A stretch of DNA of 51,190 nt, taken from Nemertoderma westbladi. Taxonomy: Eukaryota > Xenacoelomorpha > Nemertodermatida > Nemertodermatidae. Numbering within the stretch: the stretch's first letter is position 1; each line of letters opens with the position of its first letter. The stretch lies in NCBI GenBank assembly GCA_032718475.1, contig JAUCBJ010002373.1, positions 1 to 51,190 of the forward strand, given 5' to 3'. The position numbers were made by a program, and so were the translations under genes. The notes under the pieces are model-generated. The model worked only from the letters and a program-made list of their open reading frames with translations. It was not told the DNA's origin and ran no database searches. Positions 10,304 through 21,133 of the stretch are shown one piece after another.

Positions 10304-11399
10304 TGTTCGCGCTTTCAGACCTTTAGCAGTTTAACCTGCCAATTTTAGGTGTCCTCTTGTTTATAAATCGACTTTGGCCTATAACAAATATTTAGTACAC
10401 ACGAAGTAACATTAGCCAAAACCAGTCTACGCGCAATCATTCACCCACTGTTAAGGGAGACTGGATTCGGATGCTTTGACCTTATTGCAGTGTAGACCTA
10501 CTGTATTATTCGATTGATCGTTACTATATAATCTCTGACAAATATTATTTACCTTCGGGGAAATACTAACAGTTCCTTTAGGACGTGGCGCTTTAAATAT
10601 ATTAAACAGAGTTATGACTTACACTAAACACAACGGGATGGCTATTGAGATACGTAAATGGCGCATTCTTTTGGAGATGCTTTATTATCAGTCACACTAC
10701 TGCACACGACTTCACACTACTTCAAACTGATCTGCCGTCCATCACTGAATTTGATCATGTATAAGGAGGATAGCAACTGACACATGTAGGGATTATGAAA
10801 TAGCATTTAATTCACACAAAAACCACTATAATGTAAGTCGCAGTTGCTACAGGTAACCGGTCCCTCTTACCTTCAGTAATCAAGAAGATTGGGGTTTCTG
10901 ATTATTATCGTTATTCTCCAAATATAACAAGATATCTCTCCATATACAACAATTAATAACAAACAGTAAACAGAAGTAAAATAGTTTGTGCAAGGTGTAA
11001 CACTGCACTGTGTCAGTCAACTGGTATGATAATAGATTTACGTTTCTATAATCAAACCATCTAATGTTCCGGTCAAAGTCTGAAACTTCCACAGAAGTAC
11101 AGAAGATTTCCAAGCCGGTGTTCTGCTTCTTGGAAAAAGGATGAATAACTAACACTGACTTGCCTGGCACGGTTTTCATAGGCTCTTGTCCCACATAAAA
11201 TGAAAATTGCTCTGATTGGCCGAAGCAGAACAAAGACAGGTTCCACGTGTACAGTAAATCAGCTGGGAGATTGCGTCATCTGAGTCATCCTTTAGAGTAT
11301 CAAGCGCATTGCGGAGAAAATGGCTTGTTATGTCCGCTAAATCACACATGCAGACATAGCGGGTCAAAATGGCTTGTTATGTCCGCTAAAGCTTTTACA
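10304..11399 (-). mobile_element. BEL-A1 5' LTR
   Basis: On the minus strand it runs from TGTAAAAGCTTTAGCGG (ending at 11399) to GCGCGAACA (10304), 1096 bp with TG...CA ends. It shares with the BEL-A2 LTRs the CCAATCAGAGC box (11209-11219), the TTTAGCGGACATAA motif, the GCGCCACGTCCTAAAGGAACTG block (10565-10592) and the covarying hairpin (10416-10470). It is much diverged from the BEL-A2 LTRs, in line with its age. Confidence 0.85.
11317..11390. repeat. Direct repeat in U3 of the BEL-A1 LTR
   Basis: A 25-bp unit containing GGCTTGTTATGTCCGCTAAA occurs at 11317-11341 and again at 11366-11390 (period 49). Both units contain the GCGGACATAA motif found in every BEL-A LTR here, so they may be enhancer-like sites. 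Confidence 0.8.
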
Positions 11400-13470
11400 G
11401 ACTCATAGTGGACCCAGTGGTCACAAGTCCCAGATAGACCATATTCTGTTTCGTAGGAAGTACAGGAGCTCTATAAAAGACTGTAATGCATTTACACTTC
11501 GACCCTTCTCCAGTGATCACCGCCTTATTGTGGCCAATGTAAGACTTAGTCTGCGTGCTAGCAGAACAACGAAATCTGCCTTGCCGCGGCATGCCTGGTC
11601 CTCTCTGTTGCAACAGCCAAGTGTGAGATCCAGCTTTACACTACAGCTGAGCAACAGGTATGAGGTTCTTGCCTCTGAGGCGGCAGATCACTGTGAGGGC
11701 TATACTGCCTTCACAGAAGCAGTTAAGATAGCAGCTGCAGAAACGGTTCCTGTATACCCTCGAAACAGGAAAAGGGCCCCCTGGACTGACAACATAATCC
11801 AGAAGTGCCGAAATGACCTATATAAGGCGCAGAAAGAGTCCCGACTCAAACAGACTACAGCGGCCAAGAATGCAGTTAAGGCTGCATCTAGGTCCCTGAA
11901 CAGGCAGTACTCTGTTAATTTACAGGAGCTAATAAACCAACAGGTTGATGCCATCAATGATGCCGATGACAGCAGGCAATCATCCCAGGCATGGAAATCA
12001 ATCAACTTGCTTACTGGGCGGAAAAGCCAACCAACCACCAAGGTTAAGGCTGAATCACTTACCGATCGCCTCAATGGTTGGAAGGCCCACTTTGAAAAGC
12101 TCCTCAATAATGACAGGGTATTGCCTGATAACTTAATAGAAGTAAAAGTGTCTGAGTCTGTACTCCCAGATATTCCCATTGGCGATATCTCCTTTGCAGA
12201 AGTGAAGGCTGCTGCAAAGAGCATTAAGACCAATCGTGCCAGTGGAGTAGATGGTGTTCCCCCTGAGGTCTTTAAAATACCCAAGTGTTTAAAGCTCATC
12301 TATCCCATCATAGTAGACATGTACCGTACAACAAGAGTCCCACAAGAAATGAAAACAAATAAGTTGGTGCCAGTTCCCAAGAAGGGCAACCTAACACTCT
12401 ATGGTTCTTTTCGGGGAATCTTATTGATCTCGATTGCTGCAAAGCTATACAATATAATTCTATTAAATCGCATCAGGGATCCCATTGAGAGACTGCTCCG
12501 TGGAAATCAGAATGGGTTCCGTAAAGGTCGTGAGACCATGGAACCCATTTTGGCACTTAGAAGGATAATTGAAGAGTTATCAAAAAAGAAAGACAGGCAT
12601 CTGGCTGTTATCTTTGTTGACTTCTTCAAGGCCTTTGATTCAATCTCCCGCTCACGTATGTTCAGCATACTTTCATTATATGGGATTCCTGATGAAATTA
12701 TTGCAGCAATCAGATCAGTATACGATGGCTCGACAACATTTGTGTCTACTGTTGATGGTGACACAGAACCATTTGAAGTGTTATGTGGCGTCCTCCAGGG
12801 AGACACACTTGCACCATTCTTGTTCATAATTGTGGTTGACTATGTTCTACGCATGTCCTTAGATCATCATAATGATGATGGGGTGATGATAAATACACCT
12901 ACTGGCTCCAGAAATCGAGGAAATCCTGCCAAGTACCTAACTGATCTAGACTTTGCTGATGACTTAGGAGTACTCTCAGAATCACTAGAGGGAGCCCAAC
13001 GGCTCCTCAGCTTATTAGAACATGCTGCTTCTAGTGTTGGTCTTTTTATTAACTCCAGAAAGACCAAAATTTTGACAGTTAACTTTGAAAGTTCTCAGCA
13101 AGTCTCTGATCGGATGAGCATAAGCTCAAAAAATGGTATGCTTGAGCATGTGGACGACTTCTGTTACCTGGGATCATGGATTCGGAAGTCAGGTGAGGAC
13201 CTTCGAATACGTAAGGGGGCAGCCTTGAATAGGCTTTCCAGGATTTGGAAGTCACCGAGAATTAATCGGAAACTTAAGGTCCGATTATTTAGAGCAGCAG
13301 TAGTAGCAGCAGTAGGAGGTGTCTCATTGGTTCCCCCAAGCTTGACACTAGAACAAAATCGCCTCCGCTTTGCAGGACATTGCTTTCGCCGTGAGGACCA
13401 GCCAGTGCATAATCTTGTACTTTGGCGGCCTCATGGAGTGAATAAGCATGGCGGGCAGCCCATGACTTGA
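11400..13470 (+). pseudogene. LINE-A endonuclease C-terminus plus reverse transcriptase
   Basis: The frame contains the end of the AP endonuclease-like domain (SQIDHILFRRKY and the catalytic SSDHRLIVANV near its N-terminal end), a basic linker, and the RT with FVDFFKAFDSI, GVLQGDTLAPF and LTDLDFADDLG. The open frame reads back into LTR sequence of BEL-A1 (upstream of 11400), but that part is not LINE. Near residue 640 LFRAAVVAAVGGVSLV shows a deletion of about 60 residues that other copies retain. The C-terminus is then lost to a frameshift at about 13468. The protein would nick target DNA and reverse transcribe in place, but this copy is broken. Confidence 0.8.
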
Positions 13471-13577
13471 GATGCATCTTAAAGGACACTGGTCTTGAAG
13501 ATGCGGATGATCTAGCAAATGTCATGGGTGATAGGGAGTTGTGGCGGCGCAAATTTGTCGTCAAGCCGGCACAGCAT
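11400..13577 (+). mobile_element. LINE-A, longer copy interrupted by BEL-A1
   Basis: A LINE-A copy reaching back into the APE endonuclease domain; its 5' part would lie on the other side of BEL-A1, outside the window. Compared with the copies at 7997 and 20597 it has an internal deletion of about 180 bp near 13305, a small deletion that shifts the frame near 13468, and loss of the 3' end after CAGCAT (13577). It carries no TAG tail. Confidence 0.85.
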
Positions 13578-15163
13578 GTAATTTTCTGTTGAATTCGCAG
13601 TCAACAAATAGACAATCAGTTATCGCAATGGTAAGGTTGGGTGTGAACTTGTACTGCTGGCTTACCGCTTCAATACCGCTAGACTAACTGTTGAACAATA
13701 CAGCAAATAACAACTGCTTCTTACTGTACGCGGTCTGCCTTGGCCCAGCACAATCTCTTAATTTGAACACAGGCAGAACCTCCAGAACCATCTGCTAAAT
13801 ATGTTACTATTATTAACTATACGGCTCTGACAATCACTCGCTCTTTTCTCTGTTGATTGCTCAACAGTGAGCTAACTGTTCGAATTTATAAGCCACAAAG
13901 GAATAACCAAAACAATAAATCTGAAATGGCTCCCTAAGCTACTTAAAATGAGTGCGGGTGGTCTAGCACTCGGCGTTCACTTATCACAGAAACACTGGAA
14001 GTTACTGGGCGGAATATGTCGAATGTGAGAATATTTTATATGTAATACAGGATAAGCCTGTTTAATTTTACTAATGTCAAAACTTGGCCTTCGCTGGCTT
14101 TAGACCAGCAAACTACTACTGTATACCAGCTACCGCTATCAGCCTGTTGCCTCACTATTTTCAAATAACCGCCTAGCGTCGGAAAGTCTACGGTATTCTA
14201 AAGTAATTTACCCAGACTACTCTCCGCTATGCCGCATACAATTTCTTAATTTTATTCTAACATTGCTAAATTAACTACAGTGTCATAAATACGAATTTGC
14301 GTACTAATTACTAAGTATTCCAGAATACGTATTTCTAATTTATTACGTTACTGAGTTATACTAGCAACAGCCTAAATACTGTATTATTTTGACCTAATCA
14401 GCAATTTAATAAGCATAAACTAAGAAATGGAAAACAATCAAGAAAACAGCGCCTATCTAAGCATTCACATTCAAGAATCAGGTGCTCTTTAGCAACACAA
14501 CATAAAATAGCGTAGCAATAAAGCTGGTAGTATGGCAGATAACGCTAGCAGCACCAGTCAGCTAGTGTCGACTAGTGCGCTAGAATACCAGTCTGCTAGT
14601 ATACTAGTTTAAGAAGCAGGGGCCACCCAAAGCCACACGCAGGCCTCCAAACTAAGCCCCTATTTCTACCTTAACGCTGCAAGGTTGAGACGAAGTCTGG
14701 ATCGTCATCCCCCAAATACTGTAATTACGACCGGTCCCCAGTCCTTAGCTGATTAGCCCAACTGCAACTGTGGCCCCCCGCCAGCATTGCCCTACATTGG
14801 ATCCTCCACACTTCTCTCCATCGCTTCCACGGTGCGCCGCTGCGCCTACCGGTACCCTTAGCCCTCCATGCTAAAACAAATAGCTACCGTATTGGCGCAT
14901 GCGTTCACAAACAGTCTGACAGTCGAAAGGATTTTTACATCTCAATTACATAGGTTTAAGAAATCGAGAGTCAATGCAGAAATCATTATTCGAAATTGTA
15001 ATCAAGAAGTAATCAGAAGGAATCAGCATTAAAACGATTTACATAATTAAAAGAAATACAAGCAAAGAATTTAAAACATTTAATCAAAAAACGTGCAGTA
15101 GTGCTGTACCGACACACCAAACACTGAATACTGAATACTGCAAAAGTATACAAAGACAGGTAA
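13578..15163. other. No recognisable gene
   Basis: About 1.6 kb between the LINE-A remnant and the Gypsy fragment. It is AT-rich with a GC-richer part at about 14,580-14,870, has no convincing ORF and no tRNA-like fold that I could see. A patch at about 14,540-14,610 is rich in CTAG-containing words. It may include degraded Gypsy 5' sequence next to 15164. Confidence 0.5.
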
Positions 15164-17965
15164 TTAGTTACAATTAGTGCATCATTAGAAGGTCTACCAA
15201 AAGCAAGAGCTTTGAAGAAGGTGGATTTCAAATTGAAAGAAATCTATGCTGAGTGTTTTGATGACTCCACCACATTAAAGACGATGAAGGGTGGAGTAGT
15301 TGGAGAACCAATGCATTTTTTTCTCAAGGAAGATGCTACTCCAAGTGCCATTACAGCAGCACGACCAATCCCAATTCATTTGAAGGAAAAGGTTGATGAA
15401 GCCTTAAATTATATGTTGAATCGCGGAATCATCACACCTGTTGGGGATACACCAACACCATGGTGTCACCCACTGGTGGTTGTTGGCAAACCATCAGGAG
15501 ATGTCCGTATTTGTGTTGACCTGAAGAAACTCAATGATCAGATAGATCGCACTATCCATAGAGTACCCACACCTGCGGAGGCTGTGAATGTGTTTCAACG
15601 GAACCACCGATTCTTTGCTAAAATAGATCTTGTAAAAGGATATTGGCAAATGGAGCTCGATAATGAAAGTTCCTGGATGACCGTTTTTCTAACAAATAAA
15701 GGTAAATTTTGCTTTTTACGTAGTCCCATGGGTTTTTCCAGCACTGGAGATGCCTTTTCATTCCGTGGGGATGTGGCACTCAATGGCATTGATGACTTAT
15801 CGAAAGTCATGGATGATATTGCTATTGGAAAGGAGACATTACCTGAACTTGTTCTAAATGTGGCAGAAGTTCTAGAACGTTGTGTGAAACATGGGTTCAC
15901 AATTAGTTCTACAAAGAGTGTATTGGCGACAGAACAAATTGACTTTGTTGGCTATCATATATCAGCTGGACATATTACAGCTGATTCACGTAAAGTGGAA
16001 GCTATTAGGTCATTTCCTATTCCAAAGACAAGAACAGACTTACGCTCATTTGTTGGTTTAGCCAACCAGATGGCATCATTTATTCCAAATTTAGCACAAA
16101 CAATGACCCCATTCCGAAATATATTACAAACTCGTAACACATTTCATTGGTTACAAGAACACACTGAGGCAATGGAAAAAACAAAGGATATTTTATTGTC
16201 ACCACCTATTCTCGGAATGTTTGAACGAGGTAAACATCTCATCTTAGAAACAGATGCAAGTACTTGTGGACTTGGATTTGCTCTCTTCCAGGAGGGGGAG
16301 TTGAATGAACCACGGACACTACTTCAATGTGGCAGCCGCATGTTACGATCGGCAGAAGAAAATTATGCAGCAGTAGAACTTGAAACATTGGCAATCTACT
16401 GGGCCATTAACAAAACTAAAATATACGTTGAGGGATGTCCACATTTCACAATCCAAACCGATCACCGAGCACTGACGACAATCTTCAATATACAAAGTCT
16501 TGCAGAGATAGAAAATAAAAGAATACTAAATTGGCGAACAAAACTCACTGGATTTAATTTTACAGTTGAGTGGAAAAAAGGAGAAGAAAATAATGTGGCA
16601 GACGCATTATCTCGATACCCTTGTTCACCTCCAGATGAAGATGATAATACTGATATTGATCAGTTTGCAACCATTTGTGCAGCAGCCGTGACTGAAGCAG
16701 TTAAAGAGTTTATACCCAACAGAGGATTAGATCAGGTACGATCAAAGGCTATGGAAGACCAGGATTACCAATCACTGATAGTAGCATTAAATACCGGCGA
16801 TTTCTCAAAAAACAATTATTCAAGAAAATTTAAAAAGATAAAACATGAGTTAACAGTTGGAAATGATGGAGTTATCCTCAGAAACCAGCGGCTTATACCT
16901 CCTCAATTATTAATACCAGAATTATTGAGTAAATTACACAAGTCACACACAGGAATAGAGAAGATGAAAGCTAGAGCACGAGAACTTTTCTATTGGCCTG
17001 GACTTGGAGATGACGTTGAACGAGTGGTGAATGAGTGTCATGCATGTCAGAGATCTAGACCAGCACTTCCGGCTGAACCACTCACTCCCTATCCTTGTGC
17101 AACAAGGCCAATGGAGGTATTGTGCACGGACTTTGCAAAGTATGGGGGCCAGGAATTTCTCATAATTGTTGATGAGTTAACAGGATTCTTGTGGATTCGC
17201 CTTTGCGATGAGTCAACATCATCATCATATATAAAAAAACTACTTCGCGCATTATTCATGGAGTATGGAGTACCTCAAGTAATCAGATCTGATGGTCAAA
17301 CTTGTTTTTCATCAGAAGAAATGATGATTTGGTTCAAAACTTGGTCAATCCATTGGTGCCCTAGTTCGCCAAAATTTCCCCAAAGCAATGGATCTGCAGA
17401 AGCCGCAGTGAAAAAGGTCAAGTTATTATTAGAACGAGTTGATGGCGACTTTCATTCAGATGAATTCGCTCAAGGGTTTATGGAATTAGCTGCATCTCAA
17501 CATTCTTCAACCGGTGTAGCTCCAGCTACTTTAATGTTTGGTCGTCGAATAAACACCTGTTTACCTGCAATAGCAGAATCTTTTACTCCAATTTCTTCTG
17601 ACCAATGGATAACTGTTGAGAAACGAAGGAAGAATAACAAGATTAAACAGAAATGTGATTTTGATAAAAATAATAATGTAGTTCCTGCCATAGAAATCAC
17701 ACCACAACAATGCGTTTTAATTTTAGATCCTACTTCAAACAGATGGGATACGCCTGCAATGGTTGTTAGACACTGTGGAAATCGTCGATATAGATTACTA
17801 GTTCCATCTGGAAAGTTGTTGTATCGCAACCGCCGACATATTCGACCTATACACCCCGAGGCATTAGGTCCAAAGGCGAACATATTGATGGACAAATATA
17901 AAAATATGTCAAACGCAGACATCAGGAATAGTGATCGACTGAAGGACTGTGCTTATGAAAATTGA
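15164..17965 (+). CDS. Gypsy (Metaviridae) pol: RT, RNase H, integrase; lacks gag and protease
   Basis: The frame is open without an ATG until 15284, so the natural start is missing and this is the downstream part of a Gag-Pol. In order it shows RT (FAKIDLVKGYWQM, catalytic VMDDIAI, a form common in K02A2.6-like Gypsy elements), RNase H (ETDASTCGLGFALFQ, TDHRALTTIF, NVADALSRYP), the integrase zinc finger (HKSHTGIEKMKARAREL to CHACQRS) and the integrase core with catalytic Asp, Asp and Glu at 17129, 17291 and 17399. The last two are 35 residues apart, the classical DD35E spacing. It ends with a Gypsy-type C-terminal region (NRRHIRPI). All catalytic residues are intact over more than 900 codons. 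It is followed by a polypurine tract. It is either a young truncated copy or a retained pol gene. Confidence 0.85.
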   Translation, partial: LVTISASLEGLPKARALKKVDFKLKEIYAECFDDSTTLKTMKGGVVGEPMHFFLKEDATPSAITAARPIPIHLKEKVDEALNYMLNRGIITPVGDTPTPWCHPLVVVGKPSGDVRICVDLKKLNDQIDRTIHRVPTPAEAVNVFQRNHRFFAKIDLVKGYWQMELDNESSWMTVFLTNKGKFCFLRSPMGFSSTGDAFSFRGDVALNGIDDLSKVMDDIAIGKETLPELVLNVAEVLERCVKHGFTISSTKSVLATEQIDFVGYHISAGHITADSRKVEAIRSFPIPKTRTDLRSFVGLANQMASFIPNLAQTMTPFRNILQTRNTFHWLQEHTEAMEKTKDILLSPPILGMFERGKHLILETDASTCGLGFALFQEGELNEPRTLLQCGSRMLRSAEENYAAVELETLAIYWAINKTKIYVEGCPHFTIQTDHRALTTIFNIQSLAEIENKRILNWRTKLTGFNFTVEWKKGEENNVADALSRYPCSPPDEDDNTDIDQFATICAAAVTEAVKEFIPNRGLDQVRSKAMEDQDYQSLIVALNTGDFSKNNYSRKFKKIKHELTVGNDGVILRNQRLIPPQLLIPELLSKLHKSHTGIEKMKARARELFYWPGLGDDVERVVNECHACQRSRPALPAEPLTPYPCATRPMEVLCTDFAKYGGQEFLIIVDELTGFLWIRLCDESTSSSYIKKLLRALFMEYGVPQVIRSDGQTCFSSEEMMIWFKTWSIHWCPSSPKFPQSNGSAEAAVKKVKLLLERVDGDFHSDEFAQGFMELAASQHSSTGVAPATLMFGRRINTCLPAIAESFTPISSDQWITVEKRRKNNKIKQKCDFDKNNNVVPAIEITPQQCVLILDPTSNRWDTPAMVVRHCGNRRYRLLVPSGKLLYRNRRHIRPIHPEALGPKANILMDKYKNMSNADIRNSDRLKDCAYEN

Positions 17966-18055
17966 AATCATAATGGAACACAAACTATAATAATACACTA
18001 GACTATTATAGTAAACTATAATAATTAATGTATAATCTGGTCATCACATTAATTT

Positions 18056-18070
18056 GAAAAAAAAAAGGAA
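18056..18070 (+). promoter_or_regulatory. Putative polypurine tract of the Gypsy element
   Basis: GAAAAAAAAAAGGAA lies about 90 bp after the pol stop and is followed by T and then TGTAGTAGATTT, a plausible 3' LTR start (18072). In LTR elements this purine run primes plus-strand DNA synthesis. The assignment rests on position and composition only. Confidence 0.5.
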
Positions 18071-18071
18071 T

Positions 18072-18249
18072 TGTAGTAGATTTATGGATTAATGAGGTGG
18101 AGGGAAATTTGAATATGTAATACTTTAGGTATTCTAACTATATACTGCAGTAGGCCTACGGCTGTATTAATAACGATTTGTGACTGTACTACCACTTGGC
18201 CCAGTAGCCTAATGATAATTATATACACACTAATATAAACTGTCAATCT
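18072..18249 (+). mobile_element. Possible start of the Gypsy 3' LTR (truncated)
   Basis: The sequence begins TGTAGTAGATTTATGG after the polypurine tract. No second copy is present upstream of 15164, so it cannot be confirmed as an LTR from this window. It is AT-rich and ends where the RLE-type retroelement fragment begins. Confidence 0.35.
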
Positions 18250-19532
18250 TTGATATTGCAGTATTGCAAATATGCTACGTTTGTAGGGGCGAAGGTAGCA
18301 GCGTGGGTCACTTCTGTCGATAAACTGTCTGAGATGGCTGAGACCCAGCCGCAGGCTGCATTCGCAGCGATGGCCTGTTCTCTGCAAGGAGAATGGGCAT
18401 ATCTCCAGCGCGTCACACCTAACTGTAGCCTTGAGTTTGAGGACCTGGAGCGCGCCATCGCGGAGAAGTTCCTCCCAGCCGTTCTCAATGGAGATGTGTC
18501 AGTGAAGGAACGTAGCTTGTTTGCCCTGTCCCCTCGCACTGGCGGCATGGGCCTACGCAACCCCGTCGCAGAGGCCGCCATTTCCTACAGGGTATCACAA
18601 AGTGGAATGCGAGCCCTATCACGGGCAATCCTGGGCGACGACGAATTCTCTCTGGCGGGACATCTAGAATGCCTCCAATATGCGAGGAAGGCTGGGCGGG
18701 TAGAACAGCTGGCCCGCGAGGAAGACCAGTATAAGGAAGCGGTGGAGGAGATGCCTAAAGACCGGCGAAGGACTATCCAACGCGCTGCGGACTACCGCTC
18801 GGGTGGGTGGATCTCCTCCCTCCCGATATCGGAACACCAGCTGGATCTTTCGCCGCAGGAGTTCAGGGACGCGCTGGCCATCCGGTATGGCCGTCCCTTA
18901 GCATCGGTTCCAAGCCGCTGTGACGGATGCGGGGCCGCCTTCGACATTAACCATGGGTTAAATTGTAAGAAAGGCGGCCTCGTAATACAGAGGCATAATG
19001 AGCTGCGGGACCTCGTGGGGAACATCGCGGCCCAGGCGTTCGGCTCACGCAACGTGGTGTTGGAACCCATCGTCCGGGAACAGGCGGGGATTGAGGACAA
19101 GGCGGGGCTACGGTGCGACATCGGGATTCGGGGCGCGTTTGAGAGTCAGACCCAGGCGTTGATTGATATAAAGGTAATGAACCTTGACGCCGGGTCTTAC
19201 TCAAGCCGCGCCCCAATGAGTGTTCTCGAGTCCGCTGAGGATGCTAAGAAGCGGATCTATGCCGACGCCGTTTCTGATCGTCGTGGCAACTTCTCCCCGT
19301 TTGTCGCCTCATGCGATGGGATCGTGGCTCCACAGGCCAACAAACTGCTCCGGAGAGGCTGCATCGCGCGTGGGGGAAACCCTACAGTGTGGTAATGGGC
19401 TGGATCCGGACCCGAGTCCAACTCGCCATTATCCGCGGGGCTTCCCACTGCCTCCGTGGATCCCGGGTGAATTGGCGTAGCGGACTGGGCCTGGAGGACG
19501 GCGCAGGGCTGCCCTCAATGGCCTATTACTAG
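18250..19532 (+). pseudogene. C-terminal fragment of an RLE-type retroelement polyprotein
   Basis: An open frame (to 19395) encodes a region recognisable from widespread animal retroelement proteins: EWAYLQRVTPNC, LFALSPRTGGMGLRNPV, a Cys/His motif (CDGCGAAFDINHGLNC), QRHNELRDL, and a PD-(D/E)xK-like nuclease core (LRCDIGIRG to ALIDIKVMN), consistent with a restriction-like endonuclease domain. The usual C-terminal tail (WGKPYSVVMGWIRTRVQLAI, VEDGAGL-like end) continues in another frame to a stop at 19530-19532, so a one-base indel lies near 19350-19370. GC content is clearly higher than its surroundings. The RT domain is absent. A polyadenylation-like AATAAAA follows at about 19558. Confidence 0.65.
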
Positions 19533-20160
19533 GCAACCAGCAACCGCCCCTTCAAGTAATAAAACATTTCAATATACATCAAATACTAAATACTTGATTA
19601 ACAAAGTATAGTTTTTATAATAGTTTTTAATTGTTTTGTGTTTGTATTCGTATTTTGTGATCTCGTCTCGTGCCTAATATTTGTTTTTTGCTATTACATT
19701 TATCAGCCAATAAAAAGAGGGAGATATAAAAAGTTACAATTAGTTCAGTCGATATTGATAAACGGCAAATTCGTATTAATGCTTTATGAAAGTTTGCCAC
19801 CATAAATGTTATTTACTAAGATTTTATTATAAAATTACATACACAAACTACATGATGACAAACTACGGATGAAATATATAAACTTACTTGGATATTTTAT
19901 TTTCCCTATCTAATCACAGCTGTACATCATTATGACTTATCTAAATATTTTATACTGTATAATCGGCTGCTTTAGGTACACAGCGCCATATATCGTAACA
20001 CCGCTCCAAGGGAAACAAGTAATGCTTCCCTCCAATTGTAGAAGAATATAGGGCTATGTGAATTAACAAAATAAAATTTACTTTCAAACAATTCAATAAC
20101 TTGGTTCTATAATAATTCTAATACGTACAAATATTGCCACTAATATTGCATAATGATTAT

Positions 20161-20266
20161 TACATACAAATTAAATTACAAAAATATTGCTTCTTTTATT
20201 GCATATTGATTACTACATACAAATTAAATTATAAAAAAATTTGCTTCTTTTGTATATTTACAAATT
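20161..20266. repeat. 53-bp tandem duplication
   Basis: Two imperfect units starting TACATACAAATTAAATTA begin at 20161 and 20214, each followed by an A-rich run and TTGCTTCTTTT. Confidence 0.8.
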
Positions 20267-20319
20267 GACAGTTTATTACGTAATATAAAACGCCACGGCT
20301 AGGGCAGGTGAAAGGAGTA

Positions 20320-20341
20320 AGACAAACCTGCAGGTTTGTCT
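20320..20341. repeat. 22-bp perfect palindrome
   Basis: The half-site is AGACAAACCTG and the centre is a PstI-like CTGCAG. It is nested in a weaker outer inverted repeat (AAAGGAGTAA at 20311-20320 against TTACCTCCTTT at 20348-20358), so a cruciform or RNA hairpin of about 20 bp is possible. Confidence 0.85.
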
Positions 20342-20596
20342 CCCCAATTACCTCCTTTGCCTCCTTCTGCTTTCCGCTTATAAAATTCTAAAAAATGAAT
20401 ACAACTAGTGTATATGAGTCCAGTAGGATGGATGTCTTATTAAAACCTACAATATACATCAGAGCGACGATGATGTATATGTCTATAGTTTGTCGCTCCA
20501 TGATGTTATATAGTATCATCACTAGCTCATTTGTTGACGGCGTCGCTTCCCGGGACCGGCGATGAAGATGTTCCCTGAGCACCAACTAGCTCCCTA

Positions 20597-21133
20597 CTGA
20601 ATAGGCTTTCCAGGATTTGGAAGTCACCTAGAATTAATCGGAAACTTAAGGTCCGATTATTTAGAGCAGCAGTAATTCCAGTACTCCTCTATGGGAGTCC
20701 ATGCTGGGCTCTAACTGCTGAGGACACCAAATCTCTGGATGGCACATTCTCAAGAATGCTACGCCGGGTTCATTGTGTCAAGTACAATGCACACATCTCC
20801 AACCAGACACTATATAGCATTGGAGGTGTCTCATTGGTTCCCCCAAGCTTGACACTAGAACAAAATCGCCTCCGATTTGCAGGACATTGCTTTCGCCGTG
20901 AGGACCAGCCAGTGCATAATCTTGTACTTTGGCAGCCGCATGGAGTGAATAAGCATGGTGGACAACCCATGACTTTCTTGAGACGCATCTTAAAGGACAC
21001 TGGCCTTAAAGATACGGATGATCTATCAAATGTCATGGGTGATAGGGAGTTGTGGCGGTGCAATTTTGTTGACAAGCCGGCACAGCATTCTTAAAAATGC
21101 AGCTGCAATGCAGCATGCCGATCCTAGTAGTAG
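20597..21133 (+). mobile_element. LINE-A, short 5'-truncated copy
   Basis: A 537-bp LINE-A tail containing the last part of the ORF (MLRRVHCVKYNAHISNQTLY to the stop near 21094) and the 3' UTR with a TAG-triplet end. It is almost identical to 8920-9465. It separates the ZK-2 coding region from sequence to its left. A clear target duplication was not found; only TCCC is shared by both flanks. Confidence 0.85.

Larger units (their letters stand above)
405..11399 (-). mobile_element. BEL-A1: BEL/Pao LTR retrotransposon, decayed, with nested LINEs
   Basis: On the minus strand the order is 5' LTR (10304-11399), leader (7083-10303, interrupted by LINE-A at 7997-9468), gag (about 3488-7082), protease (3142-3729), RT/RNase H (613-3132) and the start of integrase (to 405), after which LINE-B interrupts. 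The 3' LTR lies beyond base 1. Gag carries several stops and frame changes and the RT catalytic motif is altered, so this copy is old. The right flank (11400 onward) is LINE-A coding sequence, so BEL-A1 inserted into a LINE-A. Its gag, leader and LTR are all homologous to BEL-A2 at 23368-35884. Confidence 0.85.
19533..20596. other. AT-rich spacer with repeats, no gene seen
   Basis: The spacer holds a possible poly(A) signal for the preceding fragment, a 53-bp tandem duplication (20161-20266) and a 22-bp palindrome (20320-20341). The right end (about 20,535-20,596), read on the minus strand, may be the original 3' end of ZK-2, separated from it by LINE-A, but the joining frame cannot be settled by eye. 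Confidence 0.5.

Noticed and set aside
10880-11367. Minus-strand ORFs inside the BEL-A1 LTR
   Set aside because: They lie in the LTR, are not conserved in the other BEL-A LTRs, and no protein motif is visible.
20388-20585. Small minus-strand ORF with a hydrophobic end
   Set aside because: Low-complexity AT-rich frame with no homologue seen; it may overlap the old 3' end of ZK-2 in another frame.
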